Assembly (NCBI RefSeq): GCF_048128805.1 | Contig: NC_136019.1 | Location: 11,022,905-11,086,904 of the forward strand | Direction: 5' to 3' | Origin: Centroberyx gerrardi | Lineage: Eukaryota; Chordata; Actinopteri; Beryciformes; Berycidae | Length of the DNA: 64,000 bases | Shown: one piece after another, positions 35,481 through 64,000 of the stretch | Numbering within the stretch: position 1 is the first letter of the stretch | Layout of the letters: the number at the start of each line of letters is the position of its first letter | The notes under the pieces: generated by a model | Seen by the model: the letters and a program-made list of their open reading frames with translations, nothing else | Told to the model about the DNA's origin: nothing | The model's database searches: none | Made by a program: the position numbers and the translations under genes

Positions 35481-37694
35481 AGGAGTGCCAGCAGGCTGCG
35501 TCTTTCTTCATTACAGCGTTTTGTTGTCGCGCCCCAACAAACACACACAGTGAAATGGTCCATATGTGCATACTGTCTTTGTCGGTTTATTTTTATTTTT
35601 TATAAATCAGGAAGATATGATTTAATGTTATGTAACAGCCTGTACAACGCAACATACAGAAAATGAAAGAAAACAATACAAATTAATTCTTGTACAAAGC
35701 AGCACTGGGCCATAAATAACCCATATATTTTCACATTTTGATTGGACGTTGCAAGTTTCCTTTGTCAAACCCCGCAGATCTTCCATGACCTGGATCACAG
35801 CTTCTCTTAGAAGTCGACTGAGCTTCAATAACTGGATTTTGACTAATTCATCAAAACCGTGACTTGAAAAGTTGGGTTTTACGTGGGTCGTGATGTAATA
35901 AGTCTATCAAATTGGCAACATTAAACAGAATGGTTTGAAAAGAGATGCTTTGGAAAGCTGTTCACATACAATCAATAATTAGGTGAATATTTTGGATAAA
36001 ATAAAACCCTTGTGTAAATCTTTGACGTATGTAAATGAACGGGTGTTAGCTGAAAGTAAAGCAGTAGCAGTTAAACGACCTACAAAAAGGAAGTGCGAAG
36101 CCCTAATGAATCACATTCACAATGTAAACTCCAGCATTAGGGTCGTGCTCTGCCGAGGACTCCCGTTTCCCCACGAGTCTTCGCGCGAGACTGCCGAGCC
36201 AATAATCCCCGACAACACAGTTTGGCTCTGGAAATCCTCCCAGGTAAACAAAGTCGGACGTGACGGATGGATGGATCGGAGCGGAGGTGTGAGCGGATGA
36301 AGTGTAAACGATGGGGGAAGCGAGACGGAGAGGGAGCGATGCGGAAAACCACTTAGACCTTTTTTTTTTTTTTCTTTTTCTTTTGGCTTCAGTCCATTTC
36401 CACCCCTTAAATCTTTCTCCAGGCGCTTCTACTTTGGAATTAGCATATCAAATAAGAGCCAGTAGTAGTGGATGCTAGATGTACTGCTACCCACCACGTC
36501 TGGCAGTAAATATATCTTTTTTTTAAATACATTTCTCAGCCATAGAACACATGGAAAGCTATAAGGCTGAAATTAAATGTGCCCATTTCATCGGCACCTT
36601 ATGGATATTTTGAGTCTCCTGTTAAGTTGCAGTAAGGAGAGGAAATAGGACTGACATGAGTAGCATGAAGAGTCCGCTTTTCTTTGAAACAACAAAAGGT
36701 CCATTTCCACAAGAAACCACAGACTTCCCAGTTCCTCCACAGTATTAGCCTGTGAGTGTTTTCCTTTGACAAGAGGAGCCAGAGAAGCGATGCTGGGGCC
36801 AGAACAGAAGTACAAACAGGACTGAAACAAACAGACAGACAAGCAGCCAGACTGTTATGGGTGCAACAGATGAGAGGCGGAGAGGACAGAAACACACAAA
36901 CAGTGTTACATGTGTAAACATTTTTCTTCCTCCAGTTTTAAAATCCTCCCCCCCTAAAGTCACAAGACACTCTTAGGTTCATTCTCAGGATTCGGCATCC
37001 TCAGATTCAAGTCTGTCTTCTTTCTTCTTTCGTGTCTTTGTGAAACACTTGTCACTCTTTATTCACAATTTTGTTTTGACCCACGTTTCAGAGTCTGTAA
37101 TAAGTGATAGTCCATGAGCGTGCAGGGTGGCAGGTGACGGCTCCTGTGGACCGAAGAATCGCTCCACCCAAAATAAAAGACTGGACAGGCGCCAGGTGTT
37201 AAAATAAGTGCCAGGGGGTTTAAAAAAAAAAAAGAACGAGGGGCCGTGAGAGGGTGGAAGAAAACAAGAAGTTGGCTAGAACGAGGAACACAAAACAAAA
37301 AGGTGCTAACAAAAAAAAAACTGCTGTGAATGAACAAACGTGTCGTGTCGATGAGAAGTTAGTTTAAAAATCGCCCACGAGTGTCCGAAACATAAAGTGC
37401 AGGCAGTGTCTGTTCTTCTTTGAAACCGCCATAGCCCCCGCCCATTAAAAGTGTCCAAGAGCAAAGAACCAAAACCAACAAAATAAACAAAAATCAATAA
37501 TGCTGAATTGTCAACAATCCACAGTAGGAACAGCTGGATTCCAGAGGAGTCTCTTGCTCAAGGCAGGGGGTTGGATTTGGTTGTCAGTTAGTTTAAAAGT
37601 CCGGGGAGTGCCGCAGGGTTATGTACCCGGGACCCTCTCATTCTTTGACTCCTCCCCCCCGCTTCCCCCCCCAGTGCCTCTCCTCCTGCTCCTT
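35481..37694 (-). other. NEURL4: NEURL4 3' UTR and convergent HDLBP/NEURL4 boundary
   Basis: On the minus strand AATAAA occurs at 37063-37058 (UTR about 640 nt) and again at 35591-35586 (UTR about 2.1 kb). The distal site would end about 100 nt from the HDLBP poly(A) signal. A poly-T run at about 36360-36373 and unique sequence fill the rest. No other gene seen. Confidence 0.5.
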
Positions 37695-58940
<21,246 letters not shown>

Positions 58941-59249
58941 CTTCACTGGGCGGCGAGTTTTACGACACTTGGCTTTGCGACAGTAGGGCAATTCAAAGCT
59001 TTCTGCATTCAGAGCTAAACCGCGCCCATTTGTACGATAACGGCAGAAGGTCAGAGAGAGAAAACACAGCTTTCTGGCAGTGTGGCAGTTTGCTTGGCCA
59101 TTAAAATGCAGCAGGTCATTTTCCTTTTACAGTTAGATTTTTGTTTTGACAGTAACCTACAAGTTTTGCGGCACATTATCTGGCATGTATTGTATTTTGG
59201 ATTTGTGTTTTGCACATACCGTAGACTGTAATGGCATGCACCTACCACT

Positions 59250-59987
<738 letters not shown>

Positions 59988-62900
59988 CTACGCGGGGCAG
60001 CTGTAAGAGGAGACTGACGCGTGCTTGACAGCCGAGTCCAGGTCCAAGTCCTTCCCCTGGACCTGGATCTTCTCCAGGCAGCCTGTCAGAAAGTGGGAGC
60101 CAACATCGTCCTCACCTTCACCTGAAAAGAGAAAAACAGGAGCCACTTCTTCATGCTTTGGTTTTACTGTCCTTTTTTATATCTTTTCCTCATATTTTAC
60201 TTTTTTTTATTATGTTCTCTGATCCTTTTTTGTGATGTTTTATTCTGTTTTACTGCTGTATTTTGTAGCACTTTGTAACACTGTTAAGAAAGGTGCTATA
60301 CAAATAATGTTTATTATTATTATTATTATTATTATTTTATTGCACTCTCTTCAGCTGTTGACTCCTTGTCTGGTCTGATGTTGGTCTATATGGATATATT
60401 TTGTGGCAATTTGTTATGTGTTTTATTGTGTTTTTATGTTATCTGTTTTTATTGCTGTTGCTGTCGTATTGCTTTTCATTATGTGTTTTTATTGTGTGTT
60501 TTTACTGCGAAAACCCTGTCTGCAAACCAAATTGCGCTCACCAGACAGTAAGTGCTTATTTATCACAGCTTCACAGAAATGATTCAATACTATAAAAGCC
60601 CGCTTTGAGAAAGTGACAGAGGTGGGGACTCGAGTCACATGACTTGGACTCGAGTCACAATTTTAACTGCTTGAGACTTAACTTGATGCATGAAGAGAAG
60701 ACTTGAGACTTGACTCTGACTTGTACTTTGCTGACTTGAAAAGGTTTCTAAAGTCTTGACAAAAGATCTTGTGTTTGTGTAAATGACTTAGATTGAAAGT
60801 GATGAGATTTGTTCCATCAGACGACTGAATTTCAATTCTGTTGTCTGAATTTGTATGGAATGATTGAATTTATTGAAGTTGAAACTGATTATAGAAATCA
60901 AACTCATGATGCTCTTACCAAGTTTTTATCCTATTAAAACCATATTGCATTGAAAAGTCCTAGATATTTAGTTTTCTTTAAGATATTAAATTGATACTGG
61001 ACTCTTGATTTGTTCTGACTTGACTTGCTGTTCTACATTTAGACTTGAGACTTGACATTAATTACATGGACTTGACTTGGCCTTGACTTGCTGTTCTACA
61101 TTTAGACTTGGGATGTGAGATGTTGCAGTGTAATCTCACCTAGGAGACCTCCAAAGGCAAGTCGGCCCTCTCTCCATGTGGTCAGGTAGCCCGGGTGGCT
61201 CTCTGCGGTGACAGATAGCCTTTTGGCCTCTGATGGCTCCCCGTCTTTCAGCAGTTGCAGTAAATCCGTCTGAAAGATTATCGCCAGTCTCTTGATACTT
61301 TCTGCCAAAATGATTTTATCTTTACCGAAGGTGAGTGTGACCTCCTGCAAATACAAGAGAGAGACAGGACTTAACTCTATGGAAAAAAGGCTTTGTGGTC
61401 TTCAGTGTGTGTGTGAGTGTGTGTGTGTGTGTGTGTGTTTATGTATGGCGGTGAGTAGATGATTCAGAGGTCCTGAGCAGTTTTTTCCAGTCTTGTCAGG
61501 TGTAATCGAATACACCTTCCTTGATTATTTTATGTTTTTCTTCCAGTACAAGGACATTAAGCAGAAAACATAACATACTGAGATACGACAGCATTGCATT
61601 AAGTGGGTGGTAAATGCCACTCAGCAGTTTATAACAAATGCCAGGGATTATTATATCTGGTGTGTGTGCGTACCTTTGTGTTATTATTGGCCTCTACTGC
61701 CAGCATCACCTCCTGCCCGGGGGCCTTGATGCTCAGGACGGTCCCATCCATCTGATTGAACTCTCCCCACATTTCAATCTTCACCCCGCTCTGCTCTGCC
61801 TCAATAGGGAAAACTACGACAAAATGTCAATTTACATAATAAATTAACAATTTGTGTTTGAGTGACCTGTCAAACATCCAGTAAACCCCCCCCCCTAAAA
61901 AACCCACTTCCAATTATTGTCTGTTAACCATTCACAGCAGTTTCACAATGAAAATTAGAGATGTTGACTGAAAACTGGTTAAAAAAAACATTAACCCTCT
62001 GATAGATGCAGTTATCGCCTGTGATTACAAACAGCCTATTCTCATATTATTGATGTGTTATTTGATACAATTTTTTGATATGTTTTATGATATTTTCAGA
62101 GTTTGCACTGAAAACAATGATTCCATGCATTAGGGGTAAAAAAAATTTTTTAGGTGGTAAACAAACAAAGGCCAAATTCAATGTATGGTAGACTCTCTCT
62201 CTGTATCTCTAACCTAGCCAGAGTCATAAATTACAAAAGAGTTCAGCTATCTTATTTGATTAGAGCAAATGAGGAAATTAAATGAAATTGAATGAAATAA
62301 AAAAAAATGAATGAATGAATTGTCCTAGATAATGCAAGCGTGCATTACAGGACAACTGGAAAGCTTGTTATTGAGTGAAGGTGTGTTAGCAGCACTCGCC
62401 AAACTCTTGCGTAATCGAGCGCTCTGTTCCCACCTGAGGTGCTGAAAACGGCGAACCCAGTGCCAGGGAAGTAACTGCCAGGTTGGATGTTTTGATAGCA
62501 GGGCCACAGCTCCTCCGCCTCTGTCTCCCAGGGAATGGAGAGGTTTAGCCAGCTGCCTTCCCGCACACAGCCGTCCATCTGCGGCTCGAACTGCACAGAA
62601 ACACACAAGAGAGAGAGGGAGTTGGCACGTGTGATGTGTTCACAAATGTACAAACACACACACACACAGAAAGACAGTGACAGAGAGAGAAAGAGACACA
62701 TTTGCTTATTCCCCTTGATAACTGGCCAAATTTAGACACCGTGACGTCACATGGAGATATTTCCAGCCCAGCTACAGTGGAGTTTGATAGGAGAAACATT
62801 TTCAGCGATCTAAAGCACTCATCGTAAACGTCAGGTTTTGGTGTCAGTCCCTCAGAATCAAAGAGCGAGGGCTTCTTTCTAGATTCACTATTTTGTACAG

Positions 62901-64000
62901 ATGTTAAACTATCTTTTCAGGGAGAAATCCATTGTAGAAGAGGCAGAGAGACCAATTTCTTCACCTTCGCCTCAATAGACCAGAATGCACTTCTGGAAAG
63001 TGGGTACAACAATAAGGTAAATTACAAGACTTCTTCACCTCAAAATAACTCCTGGAACACACTGAACACCACAGGTTGAGGATATCTAACAGTGTAAATT
63101 TGAGGTTGGAGTTGTCCTTTAACACGCTGTACCTGAACAATCATCTTCTTCGTGTCGACCAGGATCCCGCCGAGGGCCAGCCGGAGTTCCCCTGAAGTAA
63201 CGTCGTCCGGCTCGATGGACTGCAGGCCGACCACCAGCGCCTTCGACCCGTCCACCTCCAGGATCACAAACTTCCCCACGCTGCTCAGCTCCAGCTTGGC
63301 GGCGCCACAAGACACACAAGAGGAACCAGACCAAAAGTTCATGTTAAAGGGATTAGACAAGCAGTTAACACACTGATACTATGTAGATCAAGTCTTCAAC
63401 TTCGTAGGCATTCATGGGAACTTGTATTTCCCTAAGCTTCACCTCTTTACAAAATTATACAGTACGCCTTTATGCCCTTTATGTCTTAAAATCTTATTTT
63501 TCTTTAAACAAGTTGGGAAATCTGCCAATGGGATGAGAAAATTCCACTTATTTCCAATGCAAAACAACTTTTATTGAATTAAATGACACTATCTTGGTAT
63601 TAGTGGAGTGATCTGCTTTATTTGAAGATATTGTCACTTGATATAAAAAAAAAAAATCCAGAAAGAAAATTGATCTGCATTGGAAACAAGTGAAATTCTC
63701 TCTCCCCACTTATCACATTGTTTTTCACTTCACACAAAATAGTATTTAAGACTAAATGCAAGACTAGATGACTCGTCACAACAGACATTGTGACTGAGAC
63801 GGTGTTGTGTCGGTCTTACCAGGTGCCACTTCCCATCGTTGAGCTTGGGGCCGCCCGTCACACTGATGAGGATGTTGCCTTCGCTGATCTGCATCTCAGG
63901 GATGCCCTCTCTCAGGGACAAGATGAACCAGTCATCCCCGTGTTTGGTGTCGCCGTAGAAAACTGCACCTTCTGGGTCAAACGTCCGGAACTCGAAGGTC
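59988..64000 (-). CDS. SHBG: SHBG (sex hormone-binding globulin), last six coding exons, 5' end beyond right edge
   Basis: Seen: exons 64000-63820 (partial), 63294-63133, 62590-62434, 61813-61674, 61344-61140 and 60121-59988 (TAG at 59990-59988), all GT-AG with consistent phase, 979 nt. The protein has two laminin-G-like units. The first carries TFEFRTFDPEGAVFYGD, GDDWF, LNDGKWHL and LRLALGGI. DGCVREGSWL and LWPCYQ hold the first disulfide pair; GCLEKIQVQG and YSCPA hold the second. Known: the liver-secreted plasma carrier of androgens and estrogens, steroid bound in the N-terminal LG domain. The signal peptide, start and the residue matching human Ser42 lie outside. Gap-free alignment to the human protein as recalled puts Asp at position 65 (kept), Glu at 82 and Leu at 139. 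Confidence 0.93.
60215..60336 (+). mobile_element. L2-like LINE 3' tail with (TTA)n end, SHBG last intron
   Basis: 'TGTAGCACTTTGTAACACTG' then 'AAGGTGCTATACAAATAATG' and a (TTA)n tail is the standard 3' end of fish L2-type LINEs. 5' truncated, no ORF. Confidence 0.6.
60616..61120. mobile_element. GACTTG-rich DNA element in the SHBG last intron
   Basis: Starts 'GAGGTGGGGACTCGAGTCAC' and carries more than fifteen ACTTGA/GACTTG motifs, a pattern of a widespread fish repeat. A roughly 65-bp tandem duplication ('TTGCTGTTCTACATTTAGAC' at about 61027 and 61092) lies at its right side. Confidence 0.55.
63480..63760. mobile_element. Second copy of the foldback element of 49724-50023, SHBG intron
   Basis: Shares 'AAATCTGCCAATGGGATGAG', 'TTCCACTTATTTCCAATGC', 'GAAGATATTGTCACTTG' and 'ATTGGAAACAAGTGAAATT' with the NEURL4 copy. 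Diverged ends. Lies between two SHBG coding exons. Confidence 0.55.

Noticed and set aside
58941..58991. Upstream in-frame ATG for NEURL4 (adds 17 basic residues)
   Set aside because: The MAAELHP start fits the family N-terminus better; the upstream codon was left as an alternative only.

Overview
This is a vertebrate nuclear window, almost certainly from a teleost fish. It has multi-exon genes with GT-AG introns, dense (CA)n/(CT)n microsatellites, and fish-type tRNA-derived SINEs, L2-like LINE tails and many short DNA transposons. Four protein-coding genes are supported by conceptual splicing. Exon phases join without a frameshift in every gene, and the products match well-known vertebrate families as recalled from memory; no database search was run.

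Layout. (1) Positions 1-5756, minus strand: the 5' coding half of ARHGEF15, an ephexin-type RhoGEF. It runs off the left edge just as the DH domain starts. A probable non-coding first exon lies near 9.72 kb. (2) About 9.7-13.1 kb: a head-to-head region with the presumed ARHGEF15 and HDLBP promoters, a short terminal-inverted-repeat element and a GTTAGC-motif cluster. (3) 13137-35480, plus strand: complete HDLBP (vigilin), with one non-coding 5' exon seen, 26 coding exons and 1268 codons plus stop, encoding 15 KH units. (4) 37695-58940, minus strand: complete NEURL4, with 29 coding exons and 1591 codons plus stop, encoding six neuralized homology repeats and a cysteine-containing C-terminal region. 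It is convergent with HDLBP. (5) 59988-64000, minus strand: the last six exons of SHBG, which encode the laminin-G domains. The 5' exons lie beyond the right edge.

The gene products are not an obvious pathway: an RNA-binding polyribosome protein, a centriolar/ubiquitin-pathway scaffold, a RhoGEF and a plasma steroid carrier. ARHGEF15, NEURL4 and SHBG are neighbours on human 17p13.1, whereas human HDLBP is on 2q37, so HDLBP is the incomer in this gene order.

I found no novel enzyme system, virus, CRISPR array or operon. The most interesting signal is structural. Several coding exons, notably HDLBP exon 9 (exons are numbered with the ATG exon as 2), have a (GT)n tract abutting the acceptor and a complementary (AC)n tract abutting the donor. 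The pre-mRNA could therefore fold into a stem that sequesters a frame-preserving exon. Other items worth a second look are an interstitial telomeric repeat in NEURL4, transposons with recognisable ends in introns, a dispersed repeat that supplies an HDLBP splice acceptor tract, and a changed steroid-contact position in SHBG.
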